From contig NZ_FVZB01000005.1 in NCBI RefSeq assembly GCF_900166655.1, positions 749,001 through 813,000 of the forward strand: DNA of 64,000 nucleotides, written 5' to 3'. Under the pieces are notes generated by a model. It was not told the origin of the DNA. It made no database searches and worked only from the letters and a program-made list of their open reading frames with translations. The stretch is from Halobacillus hunanensis. GTDB taxonomy: Bacteria; Bacillota; Bacilli; Bacillales; Halobacillaceae. Below, one piece after another: positions 25,298 through 33,422 of this stretch (its first letter is position 1; the number at the start of each line of letters is the position of its first letter). Made by a program: the position numbers and the translations under genes.

Positions 25298-26431
25298 TTG
25301 GTTAACGATGCAAATAAGAAACGTGTAGTAATTAAAATTGGAAGCAGTTCATTAACGAGTCTTCACGGGGAGATCAGCCGCCGCAAACTCGAAAAACTTG
25401 TCGATGAAGTTGTACAGCTTAAAGACGATGGGCATGAAGTACTTCTAGTATCGTCAGGAGCAGTGGCAGCGGGGTACCGTAAGCTTGGCTGCTTATCACG
25501 TCCTAGTTCATTGCCTGAAAAGCAGGCTGCCGCTTCTATTGGTCAAGGACTGTTGATGGAATCCTATTCTGACCTATTTTTATCACATGGATATATGGGT
25601 TCTCAAATTCTGATTACTCGCAGCGACTTCTCAGATGAGAACCGTTATAATAACGCGCGCAATACGATTAATGTGTTGTTGGAACGGGGAATTATTCCGA
25701 TTGTAAACGAAAATGACACCATTACGATTGACCGCTTGAAATTCGGTGACAACGATACACTTTCTGCTAAAGTAGCGGGTCTTGTGGATGCAGATGACCT
25801 GATCATCTTATCCGATATTGATGGGCTTTACGACGCAGATCCTAGAAAAGATGCGAATGCCAAATTGCTTGATCGCGTGTACGAAATCACACCAGAAATC
25901 GAAGAAGCAGCCGGCGATCCTGGCAGCGACGTGGGTACTGGTGGCATGAAATCTAAAATTGATGCCTTTAAAATTGCGATGGCTTCAGGTATCTCCTCCT
26001 ATTTAGGAAAAGCCAGTACGAATAACATCGTATATGATGCTGTTTATCGAAACGCAGTCGGAACTTATTTTGAGCCAACTCCAGATCAGGAAAATTTAAA
26101 TCAGAAGAAACAATGGATTGCGTTTAACTCTGGTCCTGAAGGGGAAGTAACGATCGATCATCGTGCGAGAGAAACGATTGTAGATATGAAGAAAAGCTTA
26201 CTGCCAATGAATGTTCATCATGTGAATGGCCGCTTCAAAAAAGGAGCTGTTGTCCGTATTCATGACCTAGAAGGTGAAGAAATAGGTCTTGGCGTCGTGA
26301 ACTATTCTTCAGAACAATTAGAGGAAATGATCGGATTAACAGATCCAGAACTTGAATCTTATGAGCTGGCAGCCATTGAAAGTAAAGATTTAGTTTGCCA
26401 CTTGGAAGTTTCATTACCGGTAGGTGTATAA
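25298..26431 (+). CDS. proJ: Glutamate 5-kinase
   Basis: A 377-residue gamma-glutamyl kinase, first step of proline synthesis, with an amino-acid-kinase domain (about residues 8-260; KIGSSSLTS, VSSGAVAAGYRKLG, NENDTITIDRLKFGDNDTLSA) and a C-terminal PUA domain (about 280-370). It starts at TTG after AGGAGTGATAAG. Osmoregulated ProJ paralogues are less sensitive to proline feedback than ProB, but that cannot be judged here. It sits 59 bases after proH. Confidence 0.94.
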   Translation: MVNDANKKRVVIKIGSSSLTSLHGEISRRKLEKLVDEVVQLKDDGHEVLLVSSGAVAAGYRKLGCLSRPSSLPEKQAAASIGQGLLMESYSDLFLSHGYMGSQILITRSDFSDENRYNNARNTINVLLERGIIPIVNENDTITIDRLKFGDNDTLSAKVAGLVDADDLIILSDIDGLYDADPRKDANAKLLDRVYEITPEIEEAAGDPGSDVGTGGMKSKIDAFKIAMASGISSYLGKASTNNIVYDAVYRNAVGTYFEPTPDQENLNQKKQWIAFNSGPEGEVTIDHRARETIVDMKKSLLPMNVHHVNGRFKKGAVVRIHDLEGEEIGLGVVNYSSEQLEEMIGLTDPELESYELAAIESKDLVCHLEVSLPVGV

Positions 26432-26515
26432 GAAAGACTGATCATGCTCGTTGAACCATTCACTAGCACCATTTCCCTGCTTTGAACAGGGAACAATAAC
26501 TCAAGGAGGTCTTGG

Positions 26516-27778
26516 ATGACACTAATAAAAAGTAATGTGAACGTTGAGGAACAAGCAATGGAGGCCAAAAAAGCTTCTAAAAAGTTATTGGTACTTTCCG
26601 CGGAAGAGAAAAATGCAGCACTCCTCCACCTGGCAAATGTTTTGGAAAGAGAATACGAAACGATCTTGACTGCCAATGAAAAGGATCTTGCGAACGGCCG
26701 TGAGAAAGGATTTTCAGATGCTTTTATGGATCGTCTGTCTTTATCACAAGAACGGGTCAAGGATTTTGCTGAAGGATTGCGTGAAGTAGCTAAGCTTGAT
26801 GATCCAACGGGTAACATTCTTTTGGATTGGAAACTCGAAAATGGTCTCCAAGTTGAAAAAGTGACGGTACCTCTTGGTGTTATCGGCATGATCTATGAAG
26901 CACGCCCAAATGTAACGGTTGATGCAACTGGTCTTGCACTTAAGTCCGGCAATGCTATTATTCTTAAAGGCGGATCTTCGGCCATCAATTCTAACCAGGC
27001 GATTGTAGATGTTATTCATAAGGGACTTTCTGAGACGAAGATTCCTAAAGAAGCTGTGCAATTTATTGCCAGTACAGACCGTGCCGCAACTAATCAGCTC
27101 TTTACGATGAAGGAACACGTCGATGTATTAATCCCACGTGGCGGTGGTAAACTGATTCAAGCCGTTGTTGAGAATGCCACTGTGCCAGTTCTTGAAACCG
27201 GAGTCGGCAATTGCCATATTTATATCGATAAGGAAGCTAATGTTGAAAAAGCGATCAACATTTTAGTGAATGCCAAAACGGATCGCCCTGCAGTATGTAA
27301 TGCAGCCGAAACGGTTATCGTTCATAAAGACTGGCTTGCACAAAATAGCGAAGCTCTTGTGGATGCCTTCCAACAGAACGGTATCTCCGTTCATGGGGAT
27401 GAGCACGTGATGAGCGTTATTCCAGGAGCTGTACTTGCAGGAGAAGAAGATTGGGCTAACGAATATCTCAGTACAGATATTGCTGTGAAATCAGTTAATG
27501 ATCTTACTGAGGCAATCGCCCATATCGAGACATATGGCACGAAGCATTCAGAGGCAATTGTAACCGAAGATAGCAAAGCTGCTCAAACCTTTTTAAGCCT
27601 TGTTGATGCCGCAGCCTTATACCACAATGCATCAACGCGTTTCACTGATGGCGGTGCTTTGGGCTTTGGAGCAGAAATCGGTATTTCAACTCAAAAATTG
27701 CATGCTCGTGGTCCAATGGGATTACCGGCACTAACAACCGTTAAATTCCTAATGAAGGGCGACGGCCAAATTCGATAA
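26516..27778 (+). CDS. proA: Glutamate-5-semialdehyde dehydrogenase (gamma-glutamyl phosphate reductase)
   Basis: A 420-residue NADPH-dependent reductase of the aldehyde-dehydrogenase fold, second step of proline synthesis. Family motifs include PLGVIGMIYEARPNVTVDA (about residues 120-138), the catalytic cysteine in DRPAVCNAAETVIVH (about 260), and the C-terminal GRGPMGLPALTTVKF-like ending. AAGGAGGTC precedes the ATG. A small hairpin (TTCCCTG/CAGGGAA) lies in the 84-base proJ-proA gap. With proH and proJ it can carry all steps from glutamate to proline. Confidence 0.95.
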   Translation: MTLIKSNVNVEEQAMEAKKASKKLLVLSAEEKNAALLHLANVLEREYETILTANEKDLANGREKGFSDAFMDRLSLSQERVKDFAEGLREVAKLDDPTGNILLDWKLENGLQVEKVTVPLGVIGMIYEARPNVTVDATGLALKSGNAIILKGGSSAINSNQAIVDVIHKGLSETKIPKEAVQFIASTDRAATNQLFTMKEHVDVLIPRGGGKLIQAVVENATVPVLETGVGNCHIYIDKEANVEKAINILVNAKTDRPAVCNAAETVIVHKDWLAQNSEALVDAFQQNGISVHGDEHVMSVIPGAVLAGEEDWANEYLSTDIAVKSVNDLTEAIAHIETYGTKHSEAIVTEDSKAAQTFLSLVDAAALYHNASTRFTDGGALGFGAEIGISTQKLHARGPMGLPALTTVKFLMKGDGQIR

Positions 27779-27790
27779 ATGATTTTAATG

Positions 27791-27822
27791 GAGGGGAAAC
27801 GAATGTTTCCCTTCCTTTTTTA
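27791..27822 (+). terminator. Terminator of the proHJA operon
   Basis: GGGGAAAC/GTTTCCCT hairpin with a T run 15-45 bases after the proA stop codon. Confidence 0.85.
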
Positions 27823-27846
27823 TGTTTTTTCGAGGAGTGAGGAGTG

Positions 27847-28019
27847 ATTGTCCTCTAACGATGTAGGATTGTTCTCTAGCTGGAGCTATTGTCCTCTAAC
27901 GATGTAGGATTGTTCTCTAGCTGGAGCTATTGTCCTCTAACGATGTAGGATTGTTCTCTAGCTGGAGTGATTGTCTTCTAACACTGCAGGATTGTTCCCG
28001 TTCTCAGCAAGATTGTTTC
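27847..28019. repeat. Tandem 20/21-bp repeat array (nine units)
   Basis: Nine copies of a unit beginning ATTGTYCTCTA start at 27847, 27868, 27888, 27909, 27929, 27950, 27970, 27991 and 28012, that is with alternating 21/20-base steps. The first six alternate two variants (…AACGATGTAGG and …AGCTGGAGCT), giving a near-perfect 41-base higher-order unit three times; the last three units are degenerate. The array ends exactly at the stop codon of the NERD gene. No unique spacers exist, so it is not CRISPR. Confidence 0.92.
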
Positions 28020-28439
28020 CTAAAGAAAATCGAGCATATATTTTCGATCTTTTGTTTGGCCAGAATGTTGGAGACAGACTTCTGATAGCAATTTCCAGGC
28101 AACTTTCCTCGAGTTCATCCCCGTAAATTTCCGAAATTCGTGATTAGAAATCTCATTACTGATTAGAAGCTGATAATCTCTAAGCGCTGCCAGATGAGCA
28201 TCTCCAGATTTAAAGCCACATCTCAAGCAACTCCAGTGATCACGTTTCCGGACCATTGGATATTGAAGACATTTCGCGCATTGTACACCCATGACCAGGT
28301 CATCGACAGAAAGATCAAATCTTTCTAAAATGGCTCTGCCTCGATAGGGTGTATTTCCTTTTTGCAGGCAATTTCTCAGATCCTTAACTTGTTCCATTTT
28401 CAAAATGCTCTTCTCAAAATTAGCGTGGAGCTTATTTAC
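28020..28439 (-). pseudogene. NERD-domain protein, C-terminal part (split by IS insertion)
   Basis: This is the downstream half of an interrupted gene whose first half is 29946-30491. It encodes VNKLHANFEKSILKMEQ and onward, then a conserved NTPYRGRAILERFDLSVDDLV stretch and a zinc-ribbon pattern (CAKCLQYP…SCLRCGF) typical of the C-terminal domain of Bacillus NERD proteins. No ribosome site precedes any start codon. Joining 28439 to 29946 keeps the frame open through both halves (182 + 139 residues). Confidence 0.88.
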
Positions 28440-29945
28440 TGAATATCGGCAGAACGCCCCTTATTTCAATGAGGGGATGAATGCCGAGGGTCTGTCTTTT
28501 AAAAAATAGAAAATTAAGTCTACTTATTCGAACGTATGTTTGGTATGATGGGTGTGGGGAGGTGAAAACATGGCCACGAAAACGATTCTCGTAAAGCTAA
28601 AGCATGTAACGAAGAAAAAACATAAACAGTTCATGGATGAACAGGCTGTCTATGCCTCATGCGTGAATCATTGTGTGGAACGCCTCCTAAACGGCGAAAA
28701 GCTTTCGTCTGAAAATATATCCTTTCCCTTAAAATCAGCCATTAGGAACGAAGGCATCCGTCGAGCGAGGAAAGCTGTTTCCGATTTTAAGAAAGGCTTA
28801 GCGAAAACAATTCCTGTATTCCGAAATTCCCTTACCATCAAGATTAATAACCAAAATTGGAACACTGTCGATCAAAACGGAAGGTGGTATATCGCCTTCA
28901 CAAGCAACCAAGGTAAAAAAGCCCTTCCTGTGGTTGAAACAAAAGATGTCCAAAGCTATTTTCCATTCTTAACAACCAAAACCAGAGAGTTCCGAGGAAC
29001 AATAGAATTACTTCGTAAAGGAAGACGATGGTATGTCGCCATTCCCATCCAAGTAAGTTCTGACTTGGACCTAGAAAACAGCCATCCATCCGTTACGAAG
29101 CCATTAATGGATTACACATCTATTGGTGTTGATCTAGGGTTGAGACACCTTGTGGTTCTGTCTGAACCGACAAGTGGCAAACGCCAATTCTTTTCGGGAA
29201 AAGAAGTCGGCTATAAACGACGTCACTTTCGTTCCCTACGTCGTTCGTTAGGAAAGAAAAAGGCACAGCGTGCTATGGAACGCGTAGGTCAAAAAGAAAG
29301 CCGTTGGATGAAAGACTATAACCGAAAACTAGCCAAGGATATTGTGACGTTTGCGCAGCAATTCGAGAAACCCATGATTAAACTCGAACAACTGGACAAT
29401 ATCCGAAAAACTTGTCGCAGCATGAATCGGGCAGATAAAACGATTCATTCATGGGCGTTTTATCAGTTGAAGCAATGCATCAAAGAACGAGCTGCTACGT
29501 TCAACATTCCTGTGGTGGATATCGATCCGCATCAAACAAGCCAAACCTGCTTCGCATGTAAGCATGCGGAGCGATCCAATCGAAAGCGTGATTTTTTCAC
29601 ATGTAAGAAATGCGGTCATAAAGCTCATGCCGATCTCAATGCCAGTCGAAACATCGCAACAAGCACGAACTTGGCGGCGTCCTAAAGAATAGTCGAGAGA
29701 TGGGTCTTTAGGGTAGTCCAAGTGCCCACTAGGTATAATCCTAGTTCCAACATGCAAGCCTGTTTTTCTTCGCATGGGGAGTCCCGAGTGGCACGGGATA
29801 TAGCGGTCATGTTGGAAGGCGGTTCAGAAATGGAACAACATGGAGGCTGTCGCGAGATTCCCTCCCCGCCTTAGTGAGCCGTTACCGCCTCTCTAAGAGA
29901 GGTCTTCACAGGAAGCTCGGTCCTTCAGGGACGAGAGGATGTCAC
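28440..29945 (+). mobile_element. IS200/IS605-type TnpB-only element (IS1341-like)
   Basis: The 1506-base element is bounded as this family requires. On the left the target tetranucleotide TTAC (28436-28439, kept outside) is followed by a subterminal hairpin, TCGGCA…TGCCGA with an inner CCCCT/AGGGG stem (28446-28488). On the right a CTCG…CGAG hairpin (29917-29936) is followed by the terminal TCAC (29942-29945). Both junctions read AC-TGAAT. There is no target duplication and no tnpA, so it needs a transposase in trans. Removing it restores the NERD gene exactly. Confidence 0.9.
28570..29685 (+). CDS. tnpB: TnpB RNA-guided endonuclease
   Basis: A 371-residue TnpB, the transposon-encoded ancestor of Cas12. 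It is full length with all three RuvC acidic residues: Asp188 in GVDLG, Glu273 in KLEQLDN and Asp355 in HADLNASRN. The zinc finger CFAC…CKKC lies between the last two. GGGGAGGTG is spaced for ATG 28570; an in-frame GTG at 28552 precedes the site. TnpB with its omega RNA cleaves DNA next to a TAM, favouring retention of the element at empty sites. It appears intact and probably active. Confidence 0.95.
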   Translation: MATKTILVKLKHVTKKKHKQFMDEQAVYASCVNHCVERLLNGEKLSSENISFPLKSAIRNEGIRRARKAVSDFKKGLAKTIPVFRNSLTIKINNQNWNTVDQNGRWYIAFTSNQGKKALPVVETKDVQSYFPFLTTKTREFRGTIELLRKGRRWYVAIPIQVSSDLDLENSHPSVTKPLMDYTSIGVDLGLRHLVVLSEPTSGKRQFFSGKEVGYKRRHFRSLRRSLGKKKAQRAMERVGQKESRWMKDYNRKLAKDIVTFAQQFEKPMIKLEQLDNIRKTCRSMNRADKTIHSWAFYQLKQCIKERAATFNIPVVDIDPHQTSQTCFACKHAERSNRKRDFFTCKKCGHKAHADLNASRNIATSTNLAAS

Positions 29946-29965
29946 TGAATGGTAAATATTCTTGG
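29690..29965 (+). ncRNA. Probable omega RNA (reRNA) with host-derived guide
   Basis: In this family the guide RNA scaffold is made from the 3-prime end of the element and the guide is the first bases beyond the right end. The 260 bases after tnpB are non-coding and rich in hairpins (for example CATGTTGGAA/TTCCAACATG at 29814 and 29748). The guide would therefore be TGAATGGTAAATATTCTTGG at 29946-29965, inside the NERD gene. The 5-prime end of the RNA is a guess. Confidence 0.6.
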
Positions 29966-30491
29966 CGCGAACGATTCTATTGTTAAATTGTTGGCGGTCA
30001 CGACCGTGAGTTTTGATAACAGTATTCGGACTTGCCACCACAATGAAAGAACAAATAGGAATTTCAGGGAAGTTAAACTGAGCCAGCCAGCGCTGAAGCT
30101 GAATCGCCTGATGTTCGACTTGTAAAAAAGGATCAGGGAAGGTATCTTTTTGGTCGTTATACTTGCGAAAAAGCTGCTGGTGTTCGAGGTCAAAAATAAG
30201 CTTTCCTTTGTAGTTTTTCACTTCCAGAATCAAGATGAATTCCGGGCAAAGGACCATTGCGTCGATTTGGAAAAAGTGGATCCCATCGAAGAGTCGGAGG
30301 TCTTGAATGGTGAGATAATGTTTTTGAGGCAAATATTGAAGGTAATGGTCGGCGATGGACTCTCCATAGTGGCCGGCCTTCTGTCTGACATACTGTTCTT
30401 GGACATGGCTTCGTTTAGAATGATCTAGGTGCAGGCGGTTGAGTAAGGTTTCCAATTGAGTGTGACTCATCGTTTTGGTTCGATTTTTCAA
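29946..30491 (-). pseudogene. NERD-domain protein, N-terminal part (split by IS insertion)
   Basis: The upstream half, 182 residues, contains the NERD nuclease-related domain: GHYGESIADHYLQYLP (about residues 39-54), then DAMVLCPEFILILEVKNYKG (about 77-96) with the conserved Asp and Glu-x-Lys of the restriction-endonuclease-like fold. Translation would read five more codons into the element (VTSSRP) and stop. The domain is retained, so a truncated product is possible, but the C-terminal zinc ribbon is lost. Confidence 0.9.
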
Positions 30492-30576
30492 AAGTATATC
30501 ACTCCTTGATAGATTGTAAGAAAAATCCTTTAGTGGTACGATAATGTAATCTGAATTTTTAAAAGGGGGTTATCTA

Positions 30577-31362
30577 ATGAGACAAGATGAAGCGGTTAAG
30601 CTCGTGACAAAGAGTTTAGAGAAGGATGAACGAGTCAGAGCAGTTTTCTTAAAAGGATCGATGGGGCGGGGGGAGAGTGATGAGCATTCTGATGTAGATT
30701 TGTATTGTTTGGTAGATGAACGAGATGAGGAAGCATTTTTGCAGGACAGAGTGCAGCACTTAGAGAAGTACCGGGAAATTCTCATTCACGATGATATCTT
30801 CATTATAGCTCCGCAAATCATTGCCGTATATGATAACCTGCTGCATATGGATTTATTTACGGTGACAGAGAAAACACTTTCACATAAAGATTATTTCAAA
30901 GTGTTGTATGATCCAGAAGGAGTGATGGAGAAATTCCGTCCAACTCAGCACTTGCGTTTATCGGAAGGGGAATTTGTAGATGCGGTGGATGATGCTGCGT
31001 TTTTCCTGCTTCAATATAAAAAATCAGCTGACCGGGGAAACGATCTGTGGTGTGTGAAGGTGCTCAATGATGTCATGGTTAATGCAGCGAGGATTCTGCT
31101 TCATCATTACTGTCCTGATCGTGCTCAACTCGGTTTGAAAACGATTGAACGTTCACTATCAGAAGAATGGGTAACGAAGCTTCAGGATGTGTACCAGCAT
31201 ATTACGGTAAGCGGTCATATCTCGGCTGCCACTCAGGCTGCCAAGATACTGGCTCATGAGTTTAAGTGGATATCTGATGAGTTGGCAGCAACTAAAAATA
31301 AAGATGTTATCGCTTTTTTGGAACGAATGATAGAAAAGACCCTTAGCTCTGATAGAACCTGA
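30577..31362 (+). CDS. Nucleotidyltransferase-domain protein
   Basis: A 261-residue protein with an N-terminal minimal nucleotidyltransferase domain: FLKGSMGRGESDEHSDVDLY (about residues 25-44) has the GS-x9-DxD active-site pattern. The C-terminal part is helical, similar to aminoglycoside adenylyltransferase or streptomycin-resistance AadK-like proteins, but those are longer and I cannot assign a substrate. AAAGGGGG precedes ATG 30577. It is monocistronic. Confidence 0.85.
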   Translation: MRQDEAVKLVTKSLEKDERVRAVFLKGSMGRGESDEHSDVDLYCLVDERDEEAFLQDRVQHLEKYREILIHDDIFIIAPQIIAVYDNLLHMDLFTVTEKTLSHKDYFKVLYDPEGVMEKFRPTQHLRLSEGEFVDAVDDAAFFLLQYKKSADRGNDLWCVKVLNDVMVNAARILLHHYCPDRAQLGLKTIERSLSEEWVTKLQDVYQHITVSGHISAATQAAKILAHEFKWISDELAATKNKDVIAFLERMIEKTLSSDRT

Positions 31363-31392
31363 CTGAATTCTGCAATTTTTTTATAAATTTTT

Positions 31393-31407
31393 AGATAATA
31401 ATCATTA
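31393..31407 (+). promoter_or_regulatory. PerR/Fur-type box upstream of katA
   Basis: AGATAATAATCATTA matches the 7-1-7 Per box (TTATAATNATTATAA) at about 10 of 14 positions. It lies just upstream of a sigB-like promoter. Peroxide control of catalase by PerR is known in Bacillus. Confidence 0.4.
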
Positions 31408-31414
31408 AAAACAA

Positions 31415-31440
31415 GTTTGTACCTTTTATCTCAAGGGTAG
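31415..31440 (+). promoter_or_regulatory. SigB-like promoter of katA
   Basis: GTTTGT-N14-GGGTAG resembles the general-stress promoter GTTTAA-N13/15-GGGWAW, 76 bases before the katA start. Confidence 0.5.
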
Positions 31441-31515
31441 ATAGGTAGAGTGAAGGCGAGGAAGTGAGAACTTTCTTGAGTTCACACCACTACTTATTTG
31501 GAAAGAGAGGGTATT

Positions 31516-32991
31516 ATGTCTGACAAAAATGATCGTAAACGCATGACGACGAATCAAGGTGTACCGATTTCTGACAACCAAAATTCCAAAACAGCAGGTA
31601 GAAATGGTCCTATATTAATGGAAGATTATCAAATGATCGAGAAGATCGCTCATTTTGATCGTGAGCGTATTCCTGAACGGGTCGTGCATGCTCGAGGTGC
31701 AGGCGCGCACGGTGTTTTTACTACTAAGAACAGCATGAAAAAATATACAACAGCCGATTTCTTGCAGGAAGAAGGGAAAGAAACACCTGTGTTCACTCGT
31801 TTTTCAACTGTTATACACGGAAAACATTCTCCAGAAACAGCACGAGATCCCCGCGGTTTCTCGGTTAAATTTTATACAGATGAAGGGAATTATGACTTTG
31901 TAGGCAACACATTGCCAATCTTTTTCATTCGTGATGCTATAAAGTTCCCTGATGTCATTCATTCCCTAAAACCGAATCCTGTGACAAATGTTCAAGATCC
32001 GGCTCGTTACTGGGACTTCATGTCTCTGTCCCCGGAATCAACGAACATGATGATTCACTTGTTTACAGATGAAGGAATTCCGGCAACCTATCGCAATATG
32101 CGTGGTTCCAGTGTCCACTCGTTTAAATGGTACAATGAACACGGTGAAACATTCTATATTAAACTTCGCTGGGTTACAAAGCAGGGTATTAAAAACTTAA
32201 CTCCCGATGCGGCTCAGGAAGTTCAAGGGAAAGACTTCAACCATGCAACTGTAGACTTATATAATGCAATTGAGTCTGGGGATTATCCTGAGTGGGATCT
32301 GTATGTGCAAGTGCTACGTCCTGATGAATTGGATGACTTCGACTTTAATCCTTTAGATGCTACAAAAGATTGGTTAGAAGAGGACGTGCCGTGGGAGTTT
32401 GTCGGGACGATGACATTAAACAAAAATGTAGATAACTTCTTTGAAGAAACGGAACAAGTTGGCTTTAATCCAGGCGTGTTGGTACCCGGAATGATGCCAT
32501 CTGAGGATCAATTGCTCCAGGGGCGTTTATTCTCATATTCAGATACACAGCGCCATCGTGTCGGGCCAAATTATTTACAGCTGCCTATCAATCGACCGAA
32601 AAAGGGTGTAAGTAACAATCAGCAAGAAGGGTTCATGGCTCAAAACACCGGTATTAGCCATACCAATTATGAACCGAACAGCCGGGAAGGTGAGCCGCAA
32701 CCAGTTGACGGTTATGAAGAACCTGCTCAGCCGTTAAGTGGAGAAATTGAACGTTCCATCATTGATAAACCAAATTATTATGGTCAAGCTGGTCGAATTT
32801 ATCGAAGTTATGATCAGGATAAGAAAGATGCATTAATCCGGAACTTACTTGGTGACTTTGACCAAATTAAAGATCGTAATATTGTTGGGCGGGCGATTGC
32901 TAACTTTTACCATGCTGACGAGTCCCTTGGCAAAACTTTAGCAGAAAAATCTAAGATCGATCTAGATGAGTATGTAGGTCGTACCGTTTAG
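31516..32991 (+). CDS. katA: Catalase (heme, clade 3-like small subunit)
   Basis: A 491-residue monofunctional catalase that breaks down hydrogen peroxide in the cytoplasm. The distal histidine motif is RVVHARGAGAHGVF (about residues 54-67) and the proximal heme-ligand region is RLFSYSDTQRHRVGPNY (about 337-353). Length and ending match small-subunit catalases. The reading frame extends six codons upstream, but GAGAGGG is spaced for ATG 31516. A Per-like box and a sigB-like promoter lie upstream and a terminator follows. Confidence 0.96.
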   Translation: MSDKNDRKRMTTNQGVPISDNQNSKTAGRNGPILMEDYQMIEKIAHFDRERIPERVVHARGAGAHGVFTTKNSMKKYTTADFLQEEGKETPVFTRFSTVIHGKHSPETARDPRGFSVKFYTDEGNYDFVGNTLPIFFIRDAIKFPDVIHSLKPNPVTNVQDPARYWDFMSLSPESTNMMIHLFTDEGIPATYRNMRGSSVHSFKWYNEHGETFYIKLRWVTKQGIKNLTPDAAQEVQGKDFNHATVDLYNAIESGDYPEWDLYVQVLRPDELDDFDFNPLDATKDWLEEDVPWEFVGTMTLNKNVDNFFEETEQVGFNPGVLVPGMMPSEDQLLQGRLFSYSDTQRHRVGPNYLQLPINRPKKGVSNNQQEGFMAQNTGISHTNYEPNSREGEPQPVDGYEEPAQPLSGEIERSIIDKPNYYGQAGRIYRSYDQDKKDALIRNLLGDFDQIKDRNIVGRAIANFYHADESLGKTLAEKSKIDLDEYVGRTV

Positions 32992-33003
32992 AATAAAGTA
33001 TGC

Positions 33004-33036
33004 GCCGCTTCTCTATAAAGGGGAGGCGGTTTTTTA
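33004..33036 (+). terminator. Terminator of katA
   Basis: CCGCTTCTC/GGGGAGGCGG hairpin followed by six T residues. Confidence 0.82.
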
Positions 33037-33154
33037 ATGGACATCTAGATTAATTAAGAATACGGTGGTACTCTTTGGAGAAGTACTGCATAATGGACAA
33101 GCGGCATCAGTATGAAACTGATGTCGCCTGTTCTGAAAATTAACGTTCAAATAG

Positions 33155-33310
33155 TTAAGAGGTTGGCTTAAATGTTTTACAATCTGTTTCTTCACTATGA
33201 TGAGCATGTTTACCTTTGTGACTGACTACATAAATAGAATCTGCGTTACACTTGTTACCTGAAGCCCAATATTTACAGTTATTCACTTCACAAAGAACAT
33301 CCTGTGCCAT
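33155..33310 (-). CDS. DUF1540-domain small cysteine protein
   Basis: A 51-residue protein beginning MAQDVLCEVNNCKYWASG and ending DCKTFKPTS, with four cysteines (residues 7, 12, 21, 44) spaced as in DUF1540, plus a KGKHAHH histidine patch. The pattern suggests metal binding. AAGGAGGTGTGATAC immediately precedes the ATG at 33310. DUF1540 proteins are common in sporulating Firmicutes but have no known function. An inverted repeat (GCGACATCAGT/ACTGATGCCGC, 33101-33127) lies beyond the stop codon. Confidence 0.85.
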   Translation of the reverse strand: MAQDVLCEVNNCKYWASGNKCNADSIYVVSHKGKHAHHSEETDCKTFKPTS

Positions 33311-33368
33311 GTATCACACCTCCTTGTTTTGTATGATGAGCAAAACGGGAGGTATTGATACAGCTGAT

Positions 33369-33398
33369 AGGGATATGGTGTATTTAACCATATCCCTG
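33369..33398 (-). terminator. Hairpin after the osmC gene
   Basis: AGGGATATGGT pairs with ACCATATCCCT. It lies 25 bases past the osmC stop codon but lacks a U run, so termination is uncertain. Confidence 0.45.
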
Positions 33399-33422
33399 TG
33401 TTACCAGGCTTATTATTTTATT

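Noticed and set aside
27847..28019. CRISPR-like regular repeats
   Set aside because: Units are contiguous and alternate two variants with no unique spacers; no cas gene is nearby.
33101..33127. Terminator of the DUF1540 gene
   Set aside because: A good inverted repeat exists but no U run follows on the minus strand, so I list it only as a hairpin in that gene's note.
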